A stretch of DNA of 64,000 bases from Bacteroidota bacterium. Its GTDB lineage: Bacteria > Bacteroidota > Bacteroidia > Bacteroidales > JAAUTT01. Position 1 is the stretch's first letter. Every line of letters begins with the position of its first letter. The DNA lies in the NCBI GenBank assembly GCA_023429135.1, contig JAEYWD010000119.1, forward strand, positions 44,925-108,924, read 5' to 3'. A model generated the notes under the pieces. The model did not search any database and had not been told where the DNA came from. It saw only the letters and a list, made by a program, of their open reading frames with translations. A program made the translations under genes and the position numbers. This document shows positions 7,609-15,860 of this stretch, one piece after another.

Positions 7609-9948
7609 ATGATTACACATAATTTAGGATATCCAAGGATTGGCAATCAAAGAGAATTAAAAAAAGCAGTTGAAGGGTACTGGTCGGGAAAGAATACAGA
7701 CGACCAAATAATACAAACCGGAGCTGCTATTAGAAAAGCTAATTGGCTATTACAAAAGGAAGCAGGAATTGATTTGGTACCATCGAACGATTTTTCTTTT
7801 TACGACCAGGTGCTGGATATGGCTTTTACAGTAAACGCAATTCCCAAACGTTTTAAGCAACTAACCAGTTCATCCGGTTCAAAAACTGACCTGTATTTTG
7901 CCATGGCCAGAGGATATCAGAAGGATAACATTGATATAACTGCAATGGAGATGACAAAGTGGTTTGATACCAACTACCATTATATTGTCCCTGAATTTTA
8001 TAAGGACCAAAGTTTTGAACTCCATGATAAGAAATTTCTTAACGAATTTTTAGAAGCCAAACAGCTCGGAATAACAACGAAGCCTGTTTTATTAGGCCCC
8101 GTATCATTTCTTCTGCTTGGTAAAGAAAAGGAAGATGGTTTTAACCGCATTGATCTTATAGACAACCTTTTGCCTGTGTATTGTGAAATCATATCAATTT
8201 TAAGCAGGAATGGGGCTGCCTGGATACAGTTTGATGAACCCTGCTTAGCGATGGATTTAAATTCTGACCAAAAGTTAACCTTTTTAAAAGTTTATGAAAA
8301 ATTAAAGTCGGTGGCTCCAACAATCAATATTATGGTAGCAACCTATTTTAACGGCCTGCTGGACAATACTTCCTTAGCGCTTAGTTTGCCGGTTAAAGCT
8401 TTTCATGTGGATTTGGTCAGGGATCCCGATCAACTGGATACTATTCTGGATCATGCAGGTAGTGAAATGATTATTTCTCTGGGTATTGTGGATGGCCGGA
8501 ATATATGGAAAAATAATTTTGAGAATTCACTGAAACTTATCCACAAGGCCCTGAAGGCATTAGGAACCGACAGGGTAATGGTTGCTCCATCCTGTTCTTT
8601 ATTGCATGTACCGTGCGATCTGGACTTAGAAACCAATACCGGAATTTTATCTCCCGAAATAAAACAATGGATGTCGTTTGCAAAACAAAAAATTGATGAA
8701 GTTGTAAACCTCCGTAAAATTGCAACCAATGACGGAAATGCTGAAACAAACCTGATTCTGGCTTCAAATAAAAAAGCAAATGACAGCCGCAAAACTTCAC
8801 CACTCATAAATAATCAGGCTGTAAAGGAAAGAATGTTGCATATCCGGGATTATGAATCAATGACAAGGATGACATTCCCTTTACGCAAAAAAATCCAGCA
8901 AAAAAGCCTCAGCCTACCGGTTTTTCCAACAACAACCATAGGTTCATTTCCTCAGACTTCCGAAGTAAGGTTGTGGCGTGCAAAACTGAAGAAAAAGGAG
9001 ATTAACGAACAGGAATATAACTCCTTTATCTGTCAGGAAATAGAAAAAGCTATCCGCTGGCAGGAAGAAATTGGTTTGGATGTTCTTGTTCATGGTGAAT
9101 TTGAACGTAACGATATGGTCGAATACTTTGGCGAAAAGCTGGATGGGTTTGCTTTTACAAAGAATGGATGGGTTCAGAGTTATGGAACACGGTGTGTAAA
9201 ACCTCCCGTTATTTTCGGAGATGTTTACAGATCCAATGCCATGACTGTTGAATGGACCAATTATGCGCAATCGCTCACTCATAAGCCGGTGAAAGGTATG
9301 CTCACGGGTCCGGTCACTATTTTGGAATGGTCGTTTGTAAGAGATGATCAGCCCCGTTCAGAAACTTGTCGGCAAATTGCTCTTGCCATCAGGGATGAAG
9401 TATTGGATTTGGAAAAGGCAAATATTAAAATTATACAGATAGATGAACCTGCATTAAGGGAAGGATTGCCCCTTCGAAAGAAAGATTGGGAAACCTATCT
9501 TGATTGGGCAGTGAAAGCATTTCGGCTCACTTATGCTGGCATAAGTAACGAAACTCAGATTCACACGCACATGTGCTACTCGGAGTTTAACGACATCATA
9601 AGCGATATTACAAAGCTCGATGCCGATGTTATCACTATTGAATGCTCGAGATCACAAATGGAATTGCTGGATGTATTCGCACAATTTCATTATCCTAACG
9701 ATATCGGTCCCGGGCTGTACGATATTCATTCACCGCGTGTTCCTACGGAAGCTGAAATGATTCAGTTACTTGAAAAAGCAACTTCTGTAATCCCTTATGA
9801 AAATATTTGGGTTAACCCCGACTGCGGATTAAAAACCCGCGATTGGCCCGAAACAGAAGAATCGATTAAAAAAATGGTTCAGGCAGCAAAAACACTTCGG
9901 CAAAATATTGGTTCAGTAAAATATGTAAGTAAAGAAATTACGAACTAA
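7609..9948 (+). CDS. metE: Cobalamin-independent methionine synthase
   Basis: A 779-aa 5-methyltetrahydropteroyltriglutamate-homocysteine methyltransferase catalysing the last step of methionine synthesis without vitamin B12, in the cytoplasm. The N-terminus HNLGYPRIGNQRELKKAVE and the second-barrel start TTIGSFPQTSEVR are diagnostic. The zinc and homocysteine site is complete: HTHMCYSEF (His and Cys), an intermediate Glu in VITIECSRSQ, and NPDCGLKTR with the final Cys. Length matches the family (about 750-780). It starts a three-gene plus-strand group with the membrane gene 3 bp downstream. I see no obvious B12 riboswitch upstream, only inverted repeats around the promoter. Confidence 0.95.
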   Translation: MITHNLGYPRIGNQRELKKAVEGYWSGKNTDDQIIQTGAAIRKANWLLQKEAGIDLVPSNDFSFYDQVLDMAFTVNAIPKRFKQLTSSSGSKTDLYFAMARGYQKDNIDITAMEMTKWFDTNYHYIVPEFYKDQSFELHDKKFLNEFLEAKQLGITTKPVLLGPVSFLLLGKEKEDGFNRIDLIDNLLPVYCEIISILSRNGAAWIQFDEPCLAMDLNSDQKLTFLKVYEKLKSVAPTINIMVATYFNGLLDNTSLALSLPVKAFHVDLVRDPDQLDTILDHAGSEMIISLGIVDGRNIWKNNFENSLKLIHKALKALGTDRVMVAPSCSLLHVPCDLDLETNTGILSPEIKQWMSFAKQKIDEVVNLRKIATNDGNAETNLILASNKKANDSRKTSPLINNQAVKERMLHIRDYESMTRMTFPLRKKIQQKSLSLPVFPTTTIGSFPQTSEVRLWRAKLKKKEINEQEYNSFICQEIEKAIRWQEEIGLDVLVHGEFERNDMVEYFGEKLDGFAFTKNGWVQSYGTRCVKPPVIFGDVYRSNAMTVEWTNYAQSLTHKPVKGMLTGPVTILEWSFVRDDQPRSETCRQIALAIRDEVLDLEKANIKIIQIDEPALREGLPLRKKDWETYLDWAVKAFRLTYAGISNETQIHTHMCYSEFNDIISDITKLDADVITIECSRSQMELLDVFAQFHYPNDIGPGLYDIHSPRVPTEAEMIQLLEKATSVIPYENIWVNPDCGLKTRDWPETEESIKKMVQAAKTLRQNIGSVKYVSKEITN

Positions 9949-9951
9949 AAT

Positions 9952-10374
9952 ATGCAGCAGGAACCTTTAATCATAATAGGTATAGCTCTGTTTTGGGCAG
10001 GTTTTGTAAGCGCCATCAGTTTTATGGAAGCATGGCTCAAATTTAAAGCTAAAGGAGTAACGTTAGCAATTGGTTTAAGCATTGGAAAAAGGATTTTTAA
10101 AGCATTAAACTTTGTAGAATGGTTCCTGTTCTTCCTTTTTATCTTTGTGTGGTACTTTCATTTTAAAGATACATGGGGAGGCAGAGAGTTGATTCCATTG
10201 CTGCTATTAATAATTCTTTTAATTCAAACATTTTATCTATTGCCAGGATTAAATAAACGGGCAGATATGGTTATTAGCGGACAGAATGTTGGACGATCCC
10301 GTATTCACATCTATTATGTAGGTGTAGAATTCGTTAAAGTACTGGTTTTAATTTTTTTAAGTGCAATTATTTAA
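9952..10374 (+). CDS. Hypothetical four-TM integral membrane protein
   Basis: A 140-aa very hydrophobic protein with about four transmembrane segments (roughly residues 6-24, 52-68, 82-97 and 122-139). A short hydrophilic loop LNKRADMVISGQNVGRSR precedes the last helix. It begins 3 bp after the metE stop, so it is cotranscribed and perhaps translationally coupled. I do not recognise a family; it has no catalytic motif that I can see. A link to methionine or methyl-group metabolism is suggested only by position. Confidence 0.7.
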   Translation: MQQEPLIIIGIALFWAGFVSAISFMEAWLKFKAKGVTLAIGLSIGKRIFKALNFVEWFLFFLFIFVWYFHFKDTWGGRELIPLLLLIILLIQTFYLLPGLNKRADMVISGQNVGRSRIHIYYVGVEFVKVLVLIFLSAII

Positions 10375-10396
10375 AAGTCAATTAAAAACAATTAGC

Positions 10397-10681
10397 ATGA
10401 AAACAGATTTTATTTTTGTTGACCCTATATACGATGAAATATTTGCCAGGGAGCAGGCAAAAGATATCTCAAGAGTTATTTACTTTGGGAAAGGATCTGA
10501 TCTGGAGGAAGTAAAGGATAAAATTTCCGGAAACCAAAAGAATGATTTAAATGAAGAATACATGGTTTTTGCTTCGGGAGAGAGGGTACGGATAGATCGT
10601 ATAATAAGTATAAACGGTATTCCCGGTCCAGCATTCCAGGAATACGACAATTATGGTATGGCCTGTTTGGAATGCCAATAA
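10397..10681 (+). CDS. Hypothetical small protein with C-terminal CxxC
   Basis: A roughly 94-aa acidic soluble protein with no signal peptide. It starts MKTDFIFVDPIYDEIF and ends GMACLECQ, giving a CxxC pair at the extreme C-terminus that could bind metal or form a disulfide. I set the start at the ATG at 10397; a GTG at 10361 would overlap the membrane gene. It follows that gene by 22 bp and is probably in the metE transcript. I do not recognise a family. Confidence 0.6.
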   Translation: MKTDFIFVDPIYDEIFAREQAKDISRVIYFGKGSDLEEVKDKISGNQKNDLNEEYMVFASGERVRIDRIISINGIPGPAFQEYDNYGMACLECQ

Positions 10682-10789
10682 TTTTGCATCATCAACATGT
10701 CTAATCCTTTAAGCGATAAAAAGGGGTAAATTAAAGTTTTTTAACAAAACACCCTTCTTTGTCGCTGAACAATATTGGGTAAAATTTCG

Positions 10790-10797
10790 TATATTTG
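10790..10797 (+). promoter_or_regulatory. Promoter -7 box
   Basis: TATATTTG, matching the Bacteroidota -7 element, 17 bp before the ATG at 10815. No clear -33 element at the normal spacing. Confidence 0.4.
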
Positions 10798-10814
10798 GGA
10801 AAAGGTCATTATCA

Positions 10815-11168
10815 ATGAGGGGTATCAGGAAACATAAAACGATATTTTCAGCAATCCTTACATTGTTTTTTACAATGTATTCTTTGTACATTCCTTCTTT
10901 GTTACATGAAAACCTTTTAAAAAAATCTCAGAGCCCGGATCAGGTTAAAATCTCAGCTTCTGCATTCTTCTCCCACGAGCAAACAATCTTATCTGAAAGG
11001 GTTGTTAATCCTAAATTTCTTATAAAAAAGCTGCAACTTGACAGATGTGAGGTTAAACACCCATGTTTAACCGCCACAATATGCCTTTTAAATACCAAAA
11101 CAGCAAAGCCGGATAATCAAACTTATTCATTTTCAGTTCTTGACAAGAGCTGTATTCTACGCATTTAG
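10815..11168 (+). CDS. Hypothetical small membrane-anchored or secreted protein
   Basis: A 117-aa protein with a basic N-terminus (MRGIRKHK) and a hydrophobic segment at about residues 9-31 that could be a signal peptide or anchor. The rest is polar with four cysteines (RCEVKHPC, TATIC, SCIL). No family recognised. A good -7 box lies just upstream, which supports it as a gene, but the coding evidence is modest. Confidence 0.45.
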   Translation: MRGIRKHKTIFSAILTLFFTMYSLYIPSLLHENLLKKSQSPDQVKISASAFFSHEQTILSERVVNPKFLIKKLQLDRCEVKHPCLTATICLLNTKTAKPDNQTYSFSVLDKSCILRI

Positions 11169-11287
11169 AATTTACACCTTCCTTTTTTTAACGAGTGGCC
11201 TCCTGTTGCAGACCATCTAAATTCTCTATTCATCATGGATGCAACTATTCCAAGGCTGTAAATTGTATAATTTAAAATTAAGTTGCC

Positions 11288-11701
11288 ATGAAAAATAAAA
11301 TTATTTTATCAAAAGTGGATTATTCGAAATTAAATTCAATGATCCTTAATTTACTTGATAGTAATGATTCTAATCTCCTTGAGTTAAATCGTCTCAATAT
11401 CGAGATTAAACAGGCTAAAATAGTAGAACCTAAAAAAATAGAACCCGAATATGTAACAATGAATTCAATTATTGAAGTTGTTTTTTCACACACAGGAATC
11501 TCCAAAACGTTGCGTCTTGCTTATCCTAAAGAAGGTGACCTGAACGATGGTCGAATATCGGTGTTATCGCCTTTAGGTAGGGCTTTATTAGGGAGCCGAA
11601 AAGGGGAAACCGTTTCTTTCAAAGATCCTGATGGGGTTCATACCGTTACTATCAGGAATGTCATTTACCAACCCGAAGCCAATGGAGTAGACTTGCAATA
11701 G
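11288..11701 (+). CDS. GreA/GreB/Rnk-family protein (second copy)
   Basis: A 137-aa protein paralogous to the one at 3050-3496. Shared blocks include YVTMNSIIEVVF, LRLAYPKEG, ISVLSPLGRALLGSRKGE and the tail VIYQPEANGVDL. It is an RNA-polymerase-binding-type FKBP-like domain without the full GreA coiled coil. The winged-helix gene follows directly, as at the first locus, but the middle divergent GreA-like gene is absent here. The stop codon is adjacent to an ATG of the next gene, implying coupling. Function is inferred from family only. Confidence 0.82.
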   Translation: MKNKIILSKVDYSKLNSMILNLLDSNDSNLLELNRLNIEIKQAKIVEPKKIEPEYVTMNSIIEVVFSHTGISKTLRLAYPKEGDLNDGRISVLSPLGRALLGSRKGETVSFKDPDGVHTVTIRNVIYQPEANGVDLQ

Positions 11702-11731
11702 ATGAGTATTAATGATCTAAAACTTGTTAAG

Positions 11732-11935
11732 ATGGGAAAAAATAATATAAATCACAATGCCGGTAAAATTTGGCAGACAATTATTAAAAACAAAAACATG
11801 AAAATCTCCGACCTTAAGAAATTAACTCAACTGGATATTAAAGACCTGTATTTAGCTTTAGGTTGGCTGGCAAAGGATAACAAAGTATATTTCTCACAAA
11901 AAGAAAGAGAATTGGAAGTCTGCCTTATGGGATAG
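11732..11935 (+). CDS. Winged-helix domain protein (DUF2582 type, second copy)
   Basis: A 67-aa single winged-helix domain paralogous to 2392-2595: GKIWQTIIKN, then LKKLTQLDIKDLYLALGWLAKDNKV. I place the start at 11732 (MGKNNINHNAG) because it aligns with the start of the paralogue; an ATG at 11702, immediately after the upstream stop, would add ten residues and cannot be excluded. It forms a conserved pair with the GreA-like gene. A strong bidirectional terminator follows. Confidence 0.75.
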   Translation: MGKNNINHNAGKIWQTIIKNKNMKISDLKKLTQLDIKDLYLALGWLAKDNKVYFSQKERELEVCLMG

Positions 11936-11961
11936 TTCGTCATTGGACAAAATTCATCATA

Positions 11962-12000
11962 AAAACAAAACAAGGCCGGAAATCGGCCTTATTTTGTTTT
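11962..12000. terminator. Strong bidirectional terminator
   Basis: A long stem: AAAACAAAA (11962-11970) and AAGGCCG (11972-11978) pair with CGGCCTT (11984-11990) and TTTTGTTTT (11992-12000) around a 5-nt loop, with one mismatch. It gives T runs in both directions between convergent genes. Confidence 0.85.
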
Positions 12001-12052
12001 TATGGTCAAAAAGGAATTTCTGTTTGCCACTTTTTTTCGCAATTCTAACTAT

Positions 12053-12802
12053 TTAACGTTTCTTCTTAAAATAAAGACCTCCAAATACTACAGTAGTGAT
12101 AAAGAACAAACCTGTTAAAATCCACGGAATATGCGCTGCATGACTTGCTGTTCCAGCGTGTGCATCCCCATGTCCATGTACTGCATGTCCTTCTGTTTCC
12201 CCCTCAGCAAACTTGAAAAATAATACATAAGCTTCGATATATTCTCTTCCGGCTTCCACATTATTCGCATCAAAATTCTTTAACGACATTACTTTGTTAA
12301 ACCGCTCTGTAAGTTCGGGTAAATCTTTTTCCGCTACCAGGCTTTTCAAAGGCGACAAATCATTTGTTTCAATTGATTTGTCGGCAGCCATAACCCTTTC
12401 ATCAATAGGGGTACCTTCGGGTTTTACTCCGGTAAATGCTACTCCTTCTGCGGCTCTGTGAATCCTTACGATGGTTTCAAAAAAATATTTCTCTGAAATT
12501 GATTTTGCTTCCGGACTTAATTCCCTTACTTTCATCATCTGGTTAAAAGCGTTCTTAATCTCTGCTTCATCTGCTGCCGGAACCCATTTCAGCACAATGT
12601 TCACATTGTTTTGGGCTATTGACTTTTGGGCATCGATAACTAAAGGGCCGTTCATCTGATCGCAATGAGCAAATAACGTAGTTGACGAAAAAATCAGAAG
12701 TACAAATGTAAATACGGATATTAATCCCAATCTTAAACTGCTTATAGCTTTTTGCTTTTCTTTTAAGTTGTTTGAAGCAATCTTCATTTCTTTTGCTTTC
12801 AT
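12053..12802 (-). CDS. DUF6448-like protein with His-rich tail and TM anchor
   Basis: A 249-aa protein. A hydrophobic signal or anchor (about 27-45) ends in AHCDQMNGPLV, which then leads into the pattern ALKWV...EAEIKNAF, YFFETIVRIHRAAEGVAFTG and AGREYIEAYVLFFKFAE that I associate with DUF6448, an uncharacterised extracytoplasmic family. The C-terminus has a His-rich stretch (EGHAVHGHGDAHAG) and a final TM helix with a KKKR end. Conserved His, Cys and Glu suggest metal binding, which is inference. The start could be M1 or M6. Confidence 0.7.
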   Translation of the reverse strand: MKAKEMKIASNNLKEKQKAISSLRLGLISVFTFVLLIFSSTTLFAHCDQMNGPLVIDAQKSIAQNNVNIVLKWVPAADEAEIKNAFNQMMKVRELSPEAKSISEKYFFETIVRIHRAAEGVAFTGVKPEGTPIDERVMAADKSIETNDLSPLKSLVAEKDLPELTERFNKVMSLKNFDANNVEAGREYIEAYVLFFKFAEGETEGHAVHGHGDAHAGTASHAAHIPWILTGLFFITTVVFGGLYFKKKR

Positions 12803-12851
12803 AATTCGGTTTTTATTTAAATGTTAAATGATTCATCCGCGAATCTGAGAT

Positions 12852-12859
12852 CAAAATTA
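12852..12859 (-). promoter_or_regulatory. Promoter -7 box for the DUF6448-like gene
   Basis: The minus strand reads TAATTTTG, a TAnnTTTG match 50 bp upstream of the start codon. Confidence 0.4.
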
Positions 12860-12958
12860 TGATAAGCAGTAGGGTAAATCGCCCCGTTTTATAAAGTGGA
12901 ACCTGTTGAATTCGTTTTTTTGCGACCAGTTTATAATCTGAAACGTTTAAGAATCCCT

Positions 12959-14107
12959 CTAATTAACCGACTTATTTTTATATTGAGAAGGGGTTACTCC
13001 GGTTGCCTTTTTGAAATACCGGTTAAAAGTTGTTTTGGAGTTAAACCCACAGTCGAAAGCTATGGCTAATAGAGAATAGTTGCTGTATTTAGGCTCTGCC
13101 AGCCTGCGAATAAATTCGTTAACTCTAAATTGATTAATAAAGTCGAAGAAATTCTGATTAAAGTGTTCGTTAATTATCCTTGAAAGATGATGAAGAGGAA
13201 TGTTAACTTCCAAAGCTAACTGGCTCAAAGTTATCTCGTTGTTCAGGTAAGGCTTTTTGTTGTCTATATAATCCATGAGACTCGCAAGATATTGCTGTTT
13301 ATCTTCTTCTTTTAACGATGAGCCAGCGTATGGCTTATCACTCTCTTCTAAAACTTCGGGAGTCATACTTCCTTTAGAGGAGAATACTCCGGGCTGTTTA
13401 AATCCATAACTTCCTGCCGTTACAATAAAAGCAGTCAAAGTCATAAACAGGCCATTTATACAAAAACTATCTGAAAACAAATGCAATACATGATGGATAA
13501 ATATTATTATTACCAGTACGATCCAGGCTAAGCCCAGAATAATTATCAGGTTTCTTAACCAGGTTAAAGTACGTTTTTCGATATCGGAGAAATTATCTGC
13601 AATAATTTTCTTGTGCCTTAAAAGTATTTGGATGGAAAGGTAAATGTACAAAGGAACAGAGAGAGCTAATAGTATGAGAAACAAAAAATAGGGCAATGGA
13701 AATTCAATATTTGTAGCTTCGTGAGCCGATTCTGTACCTGAAAAAACAGCGGAAGCATTTGCAAAAAGATTTAGATAAGCTACAAATGCCATAAAAGGTA
13801 ATAGGTGCCAAAGGAATGCCTTATTTAACTTTTCTGACTGATTTGTAATAGCTTTAACATAAAAAAACAGCAGTGGCCCATTAAGAAAAAGTAATGCGAT
13901 ATAAAAGTTTATTAACCAGGGTTTCCCTATGAAAAAATGGACAGGAACAAATGCGTAAACAAAAACATACAATCCAAGAAACATGAGCCATACGCCAATA
14001 ATATAATCATGCAAAACTTTACCTGTTTTTCTTAAAAGAAGAATTGCCAGAAAAAGGGAAATTGAGGATCCTACCAGCAATATTTTGTCTAAATAAATCT
14101 GATCCAT
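12959..14107 (-). CDS. Membrane-embedded AraC-family regulator
   Basis: A 382-aa protein with about seven N-terminal transmembrane helices (residues 10-245) and a C-terminal AraC domain (about 285-380): LSQLALEVNIPLHHLSRIINE as the first helix-turn-helix and AIAFDCGFNSKTTFNRYFKK followed by GVTPSQYK as the second. This 7TM-AraC arrangement is common in Bacteroidota; such proteins are thought to sense at the membrane and bind DNA directly. The target is unknown. It is transcribed towards the DUF6448-like gene, 156 bp apart. Confidence 0.85.
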   Translation of the reverse strand: MDQIYLDKILLVGSSISLFLAILLLRKTGKVLHDYIIGVWLMFLGLYVFVYAFVPVHFFIGKPWLINFYIALLFLNGPLLFFYVKAITNQSEKLNKAFLWHLLPFMAFVAYLNLFANASAVFSGTESAHEATNIEFPLPYFLFLILLALSVPLYIYLSIQILLRHKKIIADNFSDIEKRTLTWLRNLIIILGLAWIVLVIIIFIHHVLHLFSDSFCINGLFMTLTAFIVTAGSYGFKQPGVFSSKGSMTPEVLEESDKPYAGSSLKEEDKQQYLASLMDYIDNKKPYLNNEITLSQLALEVNIPLHHLSRIINEHFNQNFFDFINQFRVNEFIRRLAEPKYSNYSLLAIAFDCGFNSKTTFNRYFKKATGVTPSQYKNKSVN

Positions 14108-14284
14108 TTAGTTTTGTGTTTATCAATACAAAGTAAGAAAATTTATGGATTACCATCTCACCTCCAAAGTCTGGAGAACCTAATAGAAATACTTCCGCCA
14201 TTCCAAACAATTCTTGTCAGTCATCCCTAACCATTCACTATACTAGGAGAGAAGATTGAAAAACATCTGGGTTTATGCATTCTT

Positions 14285-14899
14285 TTGGTTATTACTTGTG
14301 GATGGATCATGTACGAAGCCATTAACAGGCTTGTCACCGGAAACACCCACATTGAGGTAAGCATTTGGAGTTATGTGGTTGTGATAATTTCCATTGTGGT
14401 GGATATATCACGTTCCAGGGCTTTGTACAAAGTTGCAAGAAAACATAACAGTCAGGCCTTGGAGGCGGACGCACTTCATTTTTCGACCGATATCTGGAGC
14501 TCTGCGGTAGTACTTTTAGGATTGATATGTGCCCAATTTGGCTTTTTCTTTGCTGATTCTGTGGCAGCGCTGATTGTTGCACTCATAGTATTGTTTGTGT
14601 CCTACAAACTAGGTCGTAAAGCAATTGATGTTTTACTCGATAGGACTCCGGAGGCAACAATTATTAAAATATCGGATTTATTAAAACAAACACCAGAAGT
14701 AATATGCTTTCACGATCTTAAAGTCCGTATCTCCGGAGCAGACACCTTTGTCAATGTAACCATTCATGTGGATCCTGAAATTAGCGTTTGGGAAGCACAT
14801 GAAATATCCGAACTGGTGGAAAAGAAAATTTCAAATGAAATTCCACGATGCGAAATACAGGTGCATTATGAGCCGGATGATAAGAGGGGTCTGATTTAA
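14285..14899 (+). pseudogene. N-terminally truncated cation diffusion facilitator
   Basis: A 204-aa frame covering the second half of a CDF metal-efflux transporter: CGWIMYEAINRL, the metal-site helix ALHFSTDIW, the helix ending IDVLLDRTPE and the cytoplasmic C-terminal domain with VNVTIHVDPEISVWEAH. Full members are about 300 aa; the first two or three TM helices with the other HxxxD/DxxxD metal site are absent. The only starts are a TTG (14285) or the ATG at 14309 (MYEAIN). In-frame sequence just upstream (LGEKIEK) looks like a degraded GHGKIEN motif, followed by a stop at 14228. Probably a decayed gene, though a truncated product cannot be excluded. Confidence 0.7.
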
Positions 14900-15063
14900 A
14901 ATATTCTCATTTATAAATTGACAGGTATATGCAGTTTAAAATGAAGATTACTGATTCAATGGTTTAACATAAATTAACCATTTTAACAAAACAAAATTCT
15001 TTTTATCTCGTCCTAATAGAAAAAGAAATAAACATTTCATAATAGTAGTTAGTTGTTAGTTTT

Positions 15064-15095
15064 AAAATGGCGGATCTGTGAAGCTCCGCCATTTT
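15064..15095. terminator. Hairpin terminator
   Basis: A perfect 11-bp stem (AAAATGGCGGA at 15064-15074, complement at 15085-15095) with T-rich flanks on the plus strand, between the truncated CDF gene and the receiver pseudogene. Confidence 0.7.
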
Positions 15096-15105
15096 GATTT
15101 TTAGA

Positions 15106-15520
15106 TTACATAGTCCGGACGCATTTCTGACTAAAACAATCTTTTTCTTTGGAACATCCCGGTGTTTTGATCAGATCCTTAACAACATCCATTATAGTTT
15201 CAATCCTAAAAGGTTTTTGAATATAATTGTATAATCCTTTTTGCTTTACTAGTGATTCTAAATCTTCTGCTGTACACATTACAATTCTGACACATGGGTA
15301 ATTAACTTTTTACATATTCTGTAAAATCTATTCCTTGCCCATCAGGTAAAGAATTATCTAGGAGGAGTAGTGTAGGGATATAAATTTCCAATTCCTTTTT
15401 TGCCATATTAAGGGAGCCAACAGATTTTGTATGGATTTGAAAACCGTCAAAAACTGTTTCAAGCAAAAAACAAATGTGAATATCATCTTCAACTATAAGT
15501 ACCGAAATATTCTTGCTCAT
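15106..15520 (-). pseudogene. Frameshifted single-domain response regulator
   Basis: The first frame encodes a receiver domain (SVLIVEDDIHICFLLE, LLLLDNSLPDGQG) that stops at 15302. Another frame continues at once with NYPCVRIVMCTAEDLE, YIQKPFRIE and PGCSKEKDCFSQKC to a stop at 15106. The intact paralogue at 17840 has the same order (NFPCIKIILCTAD, IIKKPF, PGCAKKEICFSHNC), so one extra base near 15303 breaks this copy. The start at 15520 was chosen by alignment with the paralogue. It could be a true pseudogene or an assembly error. Confidence 0.75.
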
Positions 15521-15649
15521 TAACATAAGTTTAGTTGGCAAAGACCTGGGATATAATTTAAATAATCTATTCAACGGTAATTATAAAAACGTATAGTCAA
15601 ATTTTATGTTTCCGCGCTTGTATTGGATTTTACAATAATGATGAGAAAC

Positions 15650-15725
15650 AAATAAAGGCCGTGTCTCACGACCAGGCCTTCATCTAACCAACAAATCCAA
15701 ATTGATTATTACTTGAATTTAGATG
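15650..15725. repeat. 76-bp dispersed repeat, copy 1
   Basis: From AAATAAAGGCC to TTTAGATG this stretch matches 25100-25175 in the same orientation with one mismatch. It contains an AAGGCC/GGCCTT hairpin that, read on the minus strand, is followed by TTTATTT, like a 3' UTR plus terminator. On its far side the minus strand keeps a remnant (LDDLILK, stop) of the small protein found complete beside copy 2. Confidence 0.8.
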
Positions 15726-15860
15726 AGTCAAATATTATTATTTTAAAATCAGATCATCTAGCAATAATATATATAAAACCTTTTATAAAAGCAACACTCC
15801 TAAGCTTGATAATTAATTATGTTTCTTTTAATTTTAAAAAAACCGTTAAGTTAAATTAGT

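Noticed and set aside
10361..10396. GTG start for the small CxxC protein
   Set aside because: Would overlap the membrane gene; the ATG at 10397 follows directly and gives a normal start.
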